DNA of 64,000 nucleotides from Eudorina sp. 2006-703-Eu-15. Its lineage: Eukaryota > Chlorophyta > Chlorophyceae > Chlamydomonadales > Volvocaceae. Positions 23,401-34,100 of the stretch are shown piece by piece; the first letter of the stretch is position 1; every line of letters starts with the position of its first letter. The position numbers and the translations under genes were made by a program. The stretch covers positions 859,211 to 923,210 of the forward strand of contig BDSI01000030.1 in assembly GCA_003117195.1 (NCBI GenBank). The letters run 5' to 3'. The notes under the pieces were generated by a model. The model searched no databases. It was not told the DNA's origin and saw only the letters and a program-made list of their open reading frames with translations.

Positions 23401-24078
23401 GCTGATGGTGGTGGTGCTGATGGTGGTGGTGGTGGTGGTGCACCGTGTCCGGCCAGAAGAACAGCTCGGGGTGGGGGTGAGGCGTAGAGGGGTGTGTGGC
23501 GGGAGGGGAGGGGCGTGATTCCTCTGGGGGTGGGGGTCTGGGAGGGCGAGGGTGTAGCCGGAAGGAGCGACGGCTCCGCATTCACACGACCTGTGCGGAT
23601 ATCACGAAGGCTGCATGGGTGCCACGGGAGGGTCGGGGGCACAAGGCGCTAATATGCCGCGGTCAGGCGACGGTGCCAGCACGCAAGGCGCTCTGTCAGG
23701 CATTGACAGGTTTGAGGCACGCGGGCAAGCGTGAAGCTGGTTGTGTTCAGGGTGCGCAGAGGTTGGGGGCAGATGGCTAGGGCGAGGTGCATACTGTTGA
23801 GGGCGGGAGGCCCGGGGGCAACGGGCGATGGTTGCCCGAGATGTGTGTGCAACATCTGTGCGCACCTTGCCGGACTTGTCGTGCAGTGTGTTTACGTGTG
23901 AGAAGTGAACGAGCGTCATGATGCCGACAAACACGACCACAAGCCCGAACGAGAGCAGCGCCACCGCGCTGAGTCGCGACCGACGAACTCCTGGGGCGTG
24001 GCCATGACGCGAATCGCCTAACTCATAATCCCCTCCACCAATCGATTTGTGCCCAGGATGTTTGCGTCTATGGTCCAT
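14116..24078 (-). CDS. GT77 arabinosyltransferase-like type II membrane protein (XEG113/RRA type)
   Basis: Fourteen exons: 24078-23866, 23133-21799, 21447-21136, 20222-20120, 19682-19538, 19166-19054, 18652-18519, 17892-17776, 17335-17250, 17014-16945, 16776-16741, 16065-15961, 15548-15339 and 14616-14116, about 1159 residues. The N-terminus has a short basic tail and one membrane helix (AVALLSFGLVVVFVGIMTLV), fitting a Golgi type II protein. An acidic stem follows with about 14 copies of a 16-residue repeat. The catalytic region has LLTFTNAVMFNNFG, then VINSDLDVVWLRNP with the DxD motif, then YNYFKDSG. Further on are CFCIQNWF, CPADYVFNMDAL and REFSFLDNE, which resemble the plant hydroxyproline-arabinosyltransferase XEG113. 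The likely role is adding arabinose to extensin-like wall glycoproteins, inferred from family. The acceptors of exons 3 and 12 are AAAG rather than CAG and are less certain. The gene is divergent from the LOG gene. Confidence 0.78.
14674..15068. repeat. GGAGAG hexanucleotide satellite in last GT77 intron
   Basis: About 65 nearly perfect GGAGAG units with one phase break near 14830. In the GT77 transcript this is a pure polypyrimidine block of about 395 nt in the intron between the exons ending at 15339 and starting at 14616. Confidence 0.95.
15612..15646 (-). repeat. Introner-like repeat near a 3' splice site
   Basis: On the minus strand: GAATATGTCCACCAATTCCT followed by GTATCCCCCC and a C/T-rich tract that leads to the acceptor TAG before the exon at 15548. 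Same motif order as the copy at 2350-2455. Confidence 0.5.
17650..17735 (+). repeat. Introner-like repeat, opposite orientation near donor
   Basis: The plus strand carries CAGTTTGAAAATGCCTACC, AATTTCCTATACTACCCCC and a second GTCTACCGATTTCC. The host gene is on the minus strand, so the element is reversed. It lies within about 130 bp of the donor after the exon ending at 17776. Confidence 0.5.
17895..17975 (-). repeat. Introner-like repeat abutting a 3' splice site
   Basis: The minus strand reads CAGCGCAGTGTAAATATGTC, TGCCAATTTCCTTTACCCCC and then a C-rich tract ending in CGCAG before the exon at 17892. Confidence 0.55.
18680..18795 (-). repeat. Introner-like repeat, fullest copy, near a 3' splice site
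   Basis: Reading the minus strand from 18795: TCAATCAAGACAGCGACAGC, a spacer, CTGGCAGCATCGCAGTTTGA, ACGAATTTCCTATATCCCCC, then C/G-rich sequence to the acceptor before the exon at 18652. This copy joins the AATCAAGACAGCGA part to the CCAATTTCCTATA part, so both belong to one element of roughly 110 bp. Confidence 0.6.
20225..20360 (-). repeat. Introner-like repeat abutting a 3' splice site
   Basis: The minus strand reads CACCGGACCTTTGCCCTGGC, AGCAGCGCAGTTTGAGTGTG, a partly duplicated middle with CATATTCAG-like and GTCCACCAATATCC segments, and a CTCCTCC tract ending in the acceptor CAG before the exon at 20222. Confidence 0.6.
22228..22925 (-). repeat. 48-bp coding minisatellite, 16-residue acidic repeat
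   Basis: About 14 tandem copies of a unit coding DDPIDKGEKDDDGAGN, with a few variants (GWKDDDGAAN, DHPVDK, DQPFDR). It lies in exon 2 of the GT77-like gene, in the stem between the membrane anchor and the catalytic region, and keeps the frame throughout. Confidence 0.95.
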
Positions 24079-24331
24079 TGCGGCGTCGTGGCGCAGGTGT
24101 GCGCTGACCCGGTCACCGCCACAGTTGCTAAGTCATTTTAAAATTCAATCTCGCGATGTGCATAATCAAGGTGTGATAGGTGAGCGATGATCAAATTGTA
24201 AGTGTTAGAGCCTTTTGTTCTGAGCAGAGGTACGCCAGTTGCCGTCGAATGTGTTTCATAAATCAGCATGTAAAGATTGGCGTAGTGTGGCTAATAGGCA
24301 TAGTATATTAAAAGTTTATCACATACAACCG
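24079..24331. promoter_or_regulatory. Short divergent promoter region between GT77 and LOG genes
   Basis: The two start codons face away from each other about 253 bp apart, or 415 bp if the LOG gene starts at 24494. The interval is AT-richer than its surroundings, for example TCATTTTAAAATTCAA near 24133. Both promoters must fit here, so shared or bidirectional control is possible. No TATA box or named motif stands out. Confidence 0.5.
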
Positions 24332-27300
24332 ATGAACTGCTGCCTAGATCGCGCGCGTACTGTTTCTGTTTGCAAGCGAAACTGTTGTGGACCGTTGCTG
24401 CTGCCAGGGACCCATCAAACCAGGCTCGCAATAAAGACAAACACTCGATCAACCTCTATTGTTTGTGCCGCTGATCTCGGCCCCCGCGAGCGAATGTCGA
24501 ACCGCGACCTCCGGAAGCTATGCATCTTCTGTGGCGCCAGCATCGGCGCCGACCCGGTGTACATGGCCTCTGCTAAGAAGCTAGGCGAATACTTCGTGGC
24601 GGAAAAGATCGGCCTTGTGTATGGGGGTGAGCCTGGGCGGGAGCAACCTCGCCAAGCAGCCTTGGCCGTGCCGTACGGCTTTTCCAAGCACGCCTCCGGG
24701 TAGCATCTGCCGGCCGGACAAACGTGGGCAAGAACTGCTTTGGCGTGTGCGTGGGTGCCTTGTCGTGTTTGCGGCACCAGGGTTGTCGGCCGGTTTCACA
24801 AACTGGCAAGCCCCGGCCCTGCATATGCGCGCTTCTCCACAGCGAGTCCACCGCACACCCCCTCCCCCCTCCCCCCCAACGGTGCAGCACACACGCGGCA
24901 TCGCCGTATGTGACCCGCGCCAGCACGCGAGGGCGCTGGCCCCGTTCTGCGGGCCTCGCGGCCCTCCACCCTCGGCCGCTGGCCTCCCACCGCCCGCCCG
25001 CGGCGCCCTCTCACCCCCCTCCCGCGCCTCTCACTTCCCCAACACCCCTCCCCCTCGCCGGGGCGGTACCCACTCCACCATCTCACCACACACACCGCAC
25101 CTTGCCCCCACCCCACCTCCCGGCCTGTCCCGCCCTCATGGCACTTGCCACCTGCCCAACCCACGCCGTACTGTGACCCGACCTGGCGGCCGCGGCGGCG
25201 GTGTGTCCGGCGGCGCCGCTGACGGTGGTATGGGCGGCGCCGCTGACGGTGGCCGTCTCTCTTCCCTTCCACGGGCGAATCGCTCCCGGGGGTCGGGGGC
25301 CCTATCGCGGAGTGTCTCAGGCGGCACCGTGGGCCTTATGGGCGAGGTGGCTCGTACGGTGCAGGCGGGACTGGGGGACGAGGGCGTCCTGGGTGTGCTG
25401 CCGGAGGCCCTGGCGCCCCGGGAGGTGAGGGGGGGGGGGGGAGGGGGGAGGGGAGGGGGGAGGGGAGGGAGGGGGGAGGGCGGTGGAGGAGGACAGGCAG
25501 GGGTTCAGGGGCAGGGTTGCGCAGTAGTGTAGTTGGGGGAGGCGGAGTGGCGAGCGGCGATGTGGGGTTTGGGCCGTTTGACAGAAGGGGAGGGGGCATG
25601 TCGGGGGAGCCCTCACGAGCGGGTGGGGTGTGCGAAAACCGTTACATCATATCCAGGGAGGGAGGGAGGGAGGGAGGGAGGCAATAGGGGGAGCGGGCAG
25701 GTGCTCTCCGGCACTGACGGCCCATCGTGGGAAACGGAGCTGGAGCATACGCCGCGGCCCTGCTGGCAGTAGCACCTGCATCCGCAGCAGTAGCAGCAGC
25801 AGTAGCAGTCCTCAATGCACGCAGACCAATCGGATCCGGATCCCTCCGCAGTGGCGCACGTGTGCTGTGGGGGAGGGAGGGAGGGAGGGAGGGGGGAGGG
25901 GGCCACTCTCTCGCGGCTGTGCGCCCGAGGGCGGGGGGGCCCGCGGTGGTCCCGTAAACAATGTCCACGCACCCAACCGCCAACCGTTAACCACCTGTAC
26001 CACAGGTCTCCGGGGCGTTGATCGGAAAAACCCACATCGTTGCGGACATGCATACTCGCAAGGTTCGTTGGGGCGGGAGGGTTGTGGGTGTCGGTGTGGG
26101 GTTGAGGGTGGGGGGCCCTCCCGGCGTCGCCTTCGTCGCGACCCATGGGTCTGTGCATGCAGCGCCGCTCGTGGTGACGTACGGCAGCCTGGTCCGGCCA
26201 TCCGCCCGCCGGCGCAATACCGCCCGCCAGACCTACAACCTTGACTGCATCACTCAAATCGGGACAGCGAAGCTCTGTCTCGCTCTAGTGCGAAGCGTGG
26301 ACTGGATGTTGGCATCAGCCCCCTGCTGCGTGAACCCCTGCCCGCACCCCGTTGACTAACTTGGATCCAAGTTGACTAACTTGGATCCCATGGGGCCGTC
26401 ACGAAACGCACCCAGGCGATGATGGCCCAACACGCGGACGGCTTCATCGCCATGCCGGGTAAGGCGGCGCATGCAGTGCGCCTCGGAACGGGTCCGCCCG
26501 CACCGCACCGCACCTCTGAAGCTGTGTACCGCCCCATCAGTTGCGGCACCACTCACTCGCGAGGTGCGGAGAAGGGCGGCCCACGGGTCTCACCACCAAC
26601 CACCCTGGAGTAACGCAGGCGATGCAAGTCGCAGGAGTGCCTCCAGAGCCCGCGGCCGGGTCCCGCGGCTGACGTCCGGAGCACAGCTTGATTCCCGTGA
26701 CGGACACAGCGCCCGGGAGGGGGGTCCAACCTGACACCCGTCAGCCAAGTCGACCCGTGGGTCGGTAAAGTACGGCCCCCCGCACCGCACTCATCCCCAC
26801 CCGCAGGCGGCTTCGGCACCCTTGAGGAGCTTATGGAGGTGCTGACGTGGCAGCAGCTGGGCTTCCACACCAAGCCGGTGGCGCTGTTCAACGTCAACGG
26901 CTTCTTCGACCCGCTGCTGGCGTTCTTCGGGCATGCGGTCAAGGAGGTGCGCTGCCTGCTGCGCCGGGGGGGGGGGCCGGAACCCCCGCCTCTCTGTGTT
27001 TGGCGCCGCAAGATGCACGCTCGCGCACACACACGCACGGGGGGGGGTCTTGGTAATCACACAAACAGACATACACACACACAGTTTTCTTTTACACACA
27101 CACGCACACACCGTGCGGCTCAGTTCTCTTTAACACACACGTCTCGCGGCTCAGTTATCTAAACACACGTCTCAGAGGGTTCGCGGACGTGGGGGTACCA
27201 AGGCGCAACTGGGAGGGGGTGGGGCCGAACCGATCATCGGTGGGGTGCGGCCCTCGCCGCGGAAGCCCGGTCCCCGACCTCTCCCCCGCCTCCCGCCTGC

Positions 27301-28334
27301 CGCACTCTATCCCCGCCCGCAGGGATTCGTGCGGCCCCACCACAGCAACGTGATCGTGTCGGACGACCCGGCGGACCTGGTCGCCAAGATGAGGGCGTTC
27401 CAACGTGAGGGGGGGGGGTCGGGGAAAGGGGTTGTCGGAGGGGTGGTCGGGGGTGGAGGAAATGGGTGCACATCCGGGGGGTTTGGTGGGGGTTAGGGAG
27501 GGTGGTCGGGGGAGGGCTCTTGGAGGGGTGCGGCTGGGGAGGCGGTGTGAGCTGCGCGTAGCCCGACGCAGGCTGCGGTTCTACCGCGCTGGCTGGGCTG
27601 GCCGCGGACTGGTTGGCTGGCTGGCTGGGCTGGCCGCGGACTGGTTGGCTGGCTGGCTGGGCTGGCCGCGGACTGGTTGGCTGGCTGGTTGGCTGGCTGG
27701 TTCGGCGGATCGGTGGGTCGGTGGATCGGTGGACAGGGATCGGCAACGGCTGCAGGTCGCCCTGGGAGGGCCCGGCACGGGGTTTCATTCTTCCGTTGGC
27801 ACCGCTGCCCATCCACCGATCCGCACAGGATCACTCCAGGACCGCAGCTCAGCCCATAGGGACGCTAGGCAGCCGGAGATGGGGATGGGGATGGGGATAT
27901 GGGCGTGCCGCGGTGTTTGTGCATCGGCACCGATGCAGATCGTGGGGGCTGCGGGCGGGCCCCGCCCCCCCCGGGCCCGATTGCGGCCCGAGCCCTGATG
28001 CCGACCGCGACCGCGAGAGCGCGCATGCGTGCGTCCCCTCCCTGGAGATGTGCCGCGGTCCCGTGTCGCCTCGCTGCGACCTCCCGACCCCACCTACCCG
28101 ACCCGCCCGTGACGGCCCCCCCCCGCCCCGCCCCTCCCTGGCGCCTGCCCCCCTCCCCCTGCCCCCTTCCCCTCACTTCCCCCCGCAGCCCCCCTGTCGC
28201 TGGTGGCGGAGGTGCTCAACAGCACAGTGCCGGTGGGGGTGGACGTCAGCCTGTCCTCCCTGGAGGTGGAGAGGGCGGAGACGGAGAGGGCGGGGGCGGG
28301 GGCGGGGGCGGGGGCACAGCCCTCGTCCGCCTGA
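24332..28334 (+). CDS. LOG-type cytokinin riboside 5'-monophosphate phosphoribohydrolase
   Basis: Exons 24332-24626, 25321-25424, 26006-26062, 26416-26458, 26807-26946, 27323-27404 and 28189-28334 (TGA), 288 residues. LOG enzymes release active cytokinin base from its nucleotide; bacterial relatives hydrolyse AMP. The family core is seen in order: [40 protein letters not shown], then the hallmark PGGFGTLEE, formed across the exon 4/5 junction, then [20 protein letters not shown]. The RK and PGGxGTxxE residues used in catalysis and nucleotide binding are intact. ATG 24332 adds about 54 residues rich in Arg, Ser, Thr and Cys with no acidic residue until just before the core. That looks like a plastid transit peptide ending near SIVCAA. 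ATG 24494 would give a 234-residue form closer to the usual length. The C-terminus is an Ala-Gly tail. Confidence 0.88.
27586..27715. repeat. Short tandem repeat in last LOG intron
   Basis: Units built from GGCTGGCTGGGCTGGCCGCG and GACTGGTTGGCT repeat about three times, then decay into GGCT/GGTT and GGTC/GGAT repeats, inside the intron 27405-28188. Confidence 0.8.
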
Positions 28335-31184
28335 GGAGCATGAGCTTGGGGGAAGACGGCGAGGAAGACGAGGGAGCAGTGAAGGAAGAGGAGGACGAGG
28401 AGGGGTCGGTTGCGTGTATCGTATATGGAGGGAGGAGGACCCGTTGGTCGCGAGTCGGTGGTCACGCAGATCAGGGATCTGTCTGTCCTGTGTGTCACCA
28501 TCGGTGGAGAAGGTGAGAAGGTTGTGGGGTAGGGTGGGGTCTGTGGCCGCTGCCGGGCGGGAGGGACCGGGGTGGCCGGGCGGCGTCAGTCGGGCGTTGA
28601 GCTGCAGGCGGCGAGCGGCGCGGTGCGCGTCAAAACTGTTCGTGACTAGGGCTCGAGAGACCCGGCGCCAGGTTGGTGGGCGGCAGGTACGGTACGGTAC
28701 GGTACGGGACTGAAGGGCGGATACCTGGTGGGGACGGTCGTCAACGGCGTCGGCGGCTGTTGGTTGAGCTCCGGGTTTTCGGCTGTGATCCAGCTGGCGA
28801 TGGGGTGCGGTGCGGTGCGGAACCGTTACCCACCGTATCGTGCTGTTACGGTCATTCGGGTCCACGACAGCGGATGTCGTTAATGGTGTTTTTGAACCCG
28901 CGGTCTGGCGCACGCAGCTCGATCTGCGCCACCCGGGGCTTATGGCGCCTGGTGATGGCGGATGGCCCCCTGGAGGGGCATGCACGCAAGGAAACGCGGC
29001 GGAGGGTGTCCGCCCAGGGCACCCAGCCAGAAACCCAACCCTGCCACCTGCGCGCCTCTCCCCCCATACGTCGATTGTCACGGGAGGTCCGCGTGTCGAC
29101 CCCCGTTGGGTAGAGGGTGGCTATCTTATTCTGCAGAGTATCTACTGCCGGAGATACTCCTTGCCCAATCGTGCTGAAAGTATCTGTCGGAGGGAGCTTT
29201 TGCCGGCATTTTATCTACTCAAAGGGGGCTTTTCCCCGTGCGAGAGGCCATGAGTATCTAAAACCCCATTTTCCCACCGAGGGAAAGTATCTATCAAAAC
29301 GCAAGGTTTTCGAATATATATTTATATCTTAAGATAGCCACCCCCGTTGGGTACCGTATTCAGAACTCCATCACTACACCTCATGCACGGTGCCAGCCTC
29401 CCGCTGCACGCCGACGACGCCTGATTTGAGCGAGACCCCTTGGTCGGCCACAACTCGGTGCAAGGGCTGCCCGGAGGTCCCACAGCAGGACGTCGTGCGA
29501 CCTCCAGGCTGAGGAGAGCGTCCGCCGCGCGGCCTGTGGCTCCCTGCGGCAGGCCGCGTTGGTTTGGGTGGGGTGCGGCTCCCGGGTCGATCTGGGTGGT
29601 GGGTACGGGGCGCTTGGGTGAGATTCGCTGGGGTGCCGGTCGCTGCAGGGGTGCGGGTCGCTCTCTCGCCCTGCCAGCTGCTGCCGTGGCATCGTCGTGA
29701 GCGGGGCGTGGGCATTCGAGACTGCAAGCTTGGGCAGCGCGGAATGATTCCCGGGCGGCGGTGGTGGTGGCTGGCCTCCAATGGGGTGCCTGTGTGGGTG
29801 ATTTGCCCCTGCGATCTGCCTCATCCGCTAGCGCCCGCGTCGCTTTTGCCCCTTTGGCTTTGGTGGCCGGCTAGGTGCCTCTGCGGTTGGATGATTTTGC
29901 TGGCGGCTCTATTCCCACAACATTGTCGGCAGCGTTGTAGTGGTGGTGTGGCGGCCTCGTTCTGCCGATAGGGCGCCGATGAGGTCGCCCCGAGTGGGCA
30001 CCGATGATCCCTTCGTCGGTTCCGCTGCTACGTCTGTTCTTCTTTCATGTCCCTCATGGAGCGCACGGTACGTGGAGAGGGCCGAAGACACGCCGGCGTT
30101 TGCTGGTTCGACGGCTTCCTCGGTTAAGTCGGGTTCAGTGAGTTATCACATGCTGATCGTGACCGTGACGTGCGTGTCTTTGAATGAGCTCGGCTTGGTG
30201 GTGAATGTTGAGCCCTAGGAAAGACTGAATCTGCGTCTGCAAGGTGTGGGCTTGTCGGGCACTTCGCGACCTTGCCGCTTTGCGTGCTGTCGTACAGGTT
30301 GGTTACCGTATGGCAGCAGTGGATTTGTCCCATAGACCTTTGCACAACAACAGAAAGGTAGAGAGCACGAGTTAGACAATTGTGACTGATTCTTTCGGAT
30401 TACCGCACAGTGTCTGGAGATGCACAGCCCTGTAGAAGCCCTGAAGAGCTGAGGAGCTCAGACTGCATGATGTCGTTCTGATAGTATAGGCCCTTCCACA
30501 TGCACGAGGCATACGTGAGCAGCTTCCGTCGTTAAACCATACATCGAGTGCCCGTACCCGAAAACGAGCGCGACAGTCTAGAAGCCGGCCACGACAGGGT
30601 GTAGTGCCCAGCAGCCTTCAGACACTAACTCTGCCTCGCTCTTCACAATGCACTCTGGAATGCAGAACCTGGTCAATCAGGCATTTTGGAAAAGGGAAGA
30701 TAGCAGCAGCGACTGCCCAAGCATCCCAGGCCCACAAAGGACTCGCCGCTCTGCCGTGCACACCAGCCCACGTACCCTCTGATCCACAACCCACGAACAT
30801 CTGCGCGCGTCAAAAGTCAAGTCCGGAAACGGAAGTCCAAGCAGGTATCACCCCCCAAACTGCGGCAACGTCTCCAAAGCAGTGCACACTCATAAACGCT
30901 TGTTGGTCATGCCGATTCGAGGCCGCAGGTGGACGCTGCACAACCCCATATATATCAGCATAGTTAAGCACTCTCGCTCACTCACACGCGACATAAAGCT
31001 TGCACGCGCTTTTACCCGCGTTCTTCGCCTGCGGCCATACGCACGTGAGACAGCACACCACGGCTTCGGCAACTGACAGGCCAATGTAGATCCCGGTGGC
31101 TGCACGCTCATCACACACGACCACTGTGTGTTGAGGAGGCAAACTTCACGACCCGCTGACCTCAACAGCATTCTCAAGAACCGC
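28335..31184. other. Convergent intergenic stretch, holds one MITE copy
   Basis: Between the 3' ends of the LOG (+) and V-ATPase (-) genes. Apart from the MITE at 29115-29343 and a short GGTAC run near 28686, I find no domain-bearing ORF. The ORFs at 29374-29971 overlap one another on both strands and look random. Confidence 0.5.
29115..29343. mobile_element. MITE copy 1, 229 bp, with terminal inverted repeats
   Basis: The ends are GGGTGGCTATCTTA and TAAGATAGCCACCC, a perfect 14-bp inverted pair. The sequence CGTTGGGTA occurs on both sides (29104-29112 and 29345-29353), giving a 9-bp target duplication. It has no coding capacity. The motif AGTATCT occurs four times and its complement once, spread through the interior. 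A 233-bp sister copy lies at 42975-43207. The 9-bp duplication suggests Mutator-like mobilisation, which is inference. Confidence 0.88.
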
Positions 31185-34100
31185 TCAGTTCGTGGCACTG
31201 TCCTCTAGCTGCTTCACCGTTTGGAAGCTGAAGGGGGTGAACTTGTACCCATCGCCCTTGTAGAACTTGCCCTGGTACTCGACCCAATGGAGACGCAGCG
31301 CGTGCAGGAAGGCCGACAGCGACTCCATGATCATCAGCACACCCAGTGTGGCGCATGCGAAGACGAAGAACCCGACAATCATTGCGGCCACGTTGTTCAT
31401 AGAAATTGTCAGCATCAGCACACGGTCGTAGAACACGCCTGAGAGTTGGCTGTGCGCCAACGACAACGCCCACAGGCGCAGGTATGAAGCAGTGTTTGAA
31501 ACCGCTCCCAGCACGAACTCGATGGTATGGATCATCTGGGGGCATCGACAATTAGGATCTGATCAGCGCCGACACGGCCCAAGCACGGAAACCATGTTTT
31601 CATCAACGGATAGCGGCGCAGTTTGCGTTGACTTACAGAACCATGTGTTCTTATGGTTTTGCATGTCAGCTTGTACCAACTTGTTACAACACAACACAGG
31701 GCAATGTTGCGCAAACGTCAGACAGGCCAAGCCAGAAGGATTACCTGGTGCACCATAAGCTCGCCGAAGTTGAATTCGCCCCCGTGCCCGTGATCGCCAT
31801 GACCGCCACCGTGTTCGCCGCCGCCGCTACCACCGGAGTTGTGCCCGTGCCCACCGCCATGTGGCCTGTGGCGACTCTCCTCGTCGTCGGCGAGCGCACC
31901 GTAGTTCTGAGTCAACTCAACAGATTGGCCCTGAGGGCGTCATACAGGGGAGAAGTGACGTACTGTTAAACTGCGCAGCAGCCTATTACGGCATGTAAAA
32001 TAATTCCACCACGCTACCCACCTTGGCAGCTTGTGCGGCCTCGTGCCGCTTCTTGAGAATGAGTGGCTTCGGAAGGAGCATCCATGGAACAGCGAAGAAA
32101 GCCACCAGCAGCAGAAACGCCTGCCACCCCCCTTGACCAGGTATGAGCTCATCCTCCGGCTTCTCGGGACCAGAACCTGGACATGGAGATTGTTTGTCGT
32201 ATAGTAGGTGACGGCAAGTGTGCACATGTCAAAACCAACGCCCTTGCAAGCACTTACCCGGCGACAGGAACATGTAGATCATGACGTGGTAGAGATCGGT
32301 CAGCTTGCCCGAGCACCACTTGATGATGATCAAAAGGCACAGGTATCCGAAAATGGCGTTCAAGAAAATCATTTGCGGGATGAATTCGCAGACAACGGAC
32401 AATGTGTCCCTGCGCAATAAAAGAGGCGGTCGACGGGTTCGGTCAGGTCACCAGGCTATAACGCGAGCCCAAGGGATGCTGCGTTGCTATTAGCTCACCT
32501 GAAGTAGAGGTTGTTGAACAGCGAGTTAAGGATACCGAAGTCCATGTGGGTCACACCGAGGATGATCGACATCTTCATCTTGATCGAGTTGAAGTACGGC
32601 AACTGCGTGTGCGCGGAAGATGAGCCCAGCGGTAAGGAACTGAGTTGCCTTGATTAAGAGCCAGCCCGGTCCACATCGAAAGGCGACCACAACGCTTACC
32701 TCAGTCTTGCGGCCGTGCCAAATCGGATCCATGCCGAAAACAACCGGCGCGCTGCCGGGCGGCATCTTCAGGATGCCTCTGCAAGCGCGAAAAGGGTTGG
32801 GGAAAACCGTCAACACCAACGCCTGTTGGCCACCATTAAAAAACAAATAATCGCGCATTAGCTGGAACGCCTTGCACATGCGAAGAAACACGCCCGGGAA
32901 AACAACAATGCCTTACCCGTAAATTGCTTTGCAATCACGGGGGTCGATGCTGTCCGTCAACACGTCACCATCCACTATGATCGCTGATCCGTCGGGGTTG
33001 TAGCACTTGAAACGCGACCGGCCGAAGATGTACGTCGGCATGGAGAAGAACTCGTTGTAGATGAGCCCGACGTAAAATGCGAAGATGCCCATCAGCAGAA
33101 TGACATAGCGACCGCCGAAGAGCATCGACAGCATGTCGCCCAGATCCTGTCAGGTAGGAGGAGAATGTAGTGAGAAGATAGTACATGTTAAACAACTGAT
33201 GGAGTGACCCGTGGATGATGGCCACCATTCCGTTGCACCATTGCACACGAAAACACGGACACATAACCTAAGGTTTAACCGACACACCTGCTTCGCAAGC
33301 TGCTTCTCCTTGAACACCAGGAAGGCCGCGAACGCAATCATGAGGATGGCGTGGCCGAAGTCACCGAACATGACAGCGAACAAGAACGGGAACGTCATCA
33401 ACGTGAGCACAGTCGGGTTGACCTCGCGATAGCGAGCAACACCGTACGACTCGACGATGTTCTGAAACGCCCCCGTGAACTTGTTGACCCGGTAGTACGT
33501 TGGCGGCATGTCGTGCGTCACAACCGGTTGCATGATGACGTGAAGCTGCGGCATGGGCGGCAGGCATCCGTGGGAGTGTCAGCCAGCAAGCCATGTAACA
33601 TGGTGAGAACTGAAGCTGATTCCAATCAACCTGTTGCAATGGCAACACTTTGACAATCCTAACCAGTACCCCTGGATATTCAAGTACAGACGTGATAATC
33701 TACGCAACCTTCCATAAGCCATCCTATGTCTGAAGCTTCGTTTTCCATGGTCTGGTCTACGGTCGACACGGTTACCTAGTAGGTCGCTACCAAACGTCAC
33801 CCAAACCAATATCTTCAATCACACGGCGGGCGTGCCATCTGTTCAGAAACCCATGTCATGCCCTTTCAAACTACGTCCAGCCCGTCACTTACCTGCGTGC
33901 TGCTGTTTTCCGCGCTCTCCCTGAGGGCTCGCTGCACCTCCGGCTTGGCGATCGAGGGTACCCATGCCTCCGCCACCAGCACTTTCGACGTCACGTCCAC
34001 GTTCATCTTGTTGAGCGTATGGTACACTGCCTTCTCGCGCCGCACCTAAGGCGCATAAAACAATGGTGACATACGATTGGACAACTTCAGGTAGGAGGGA

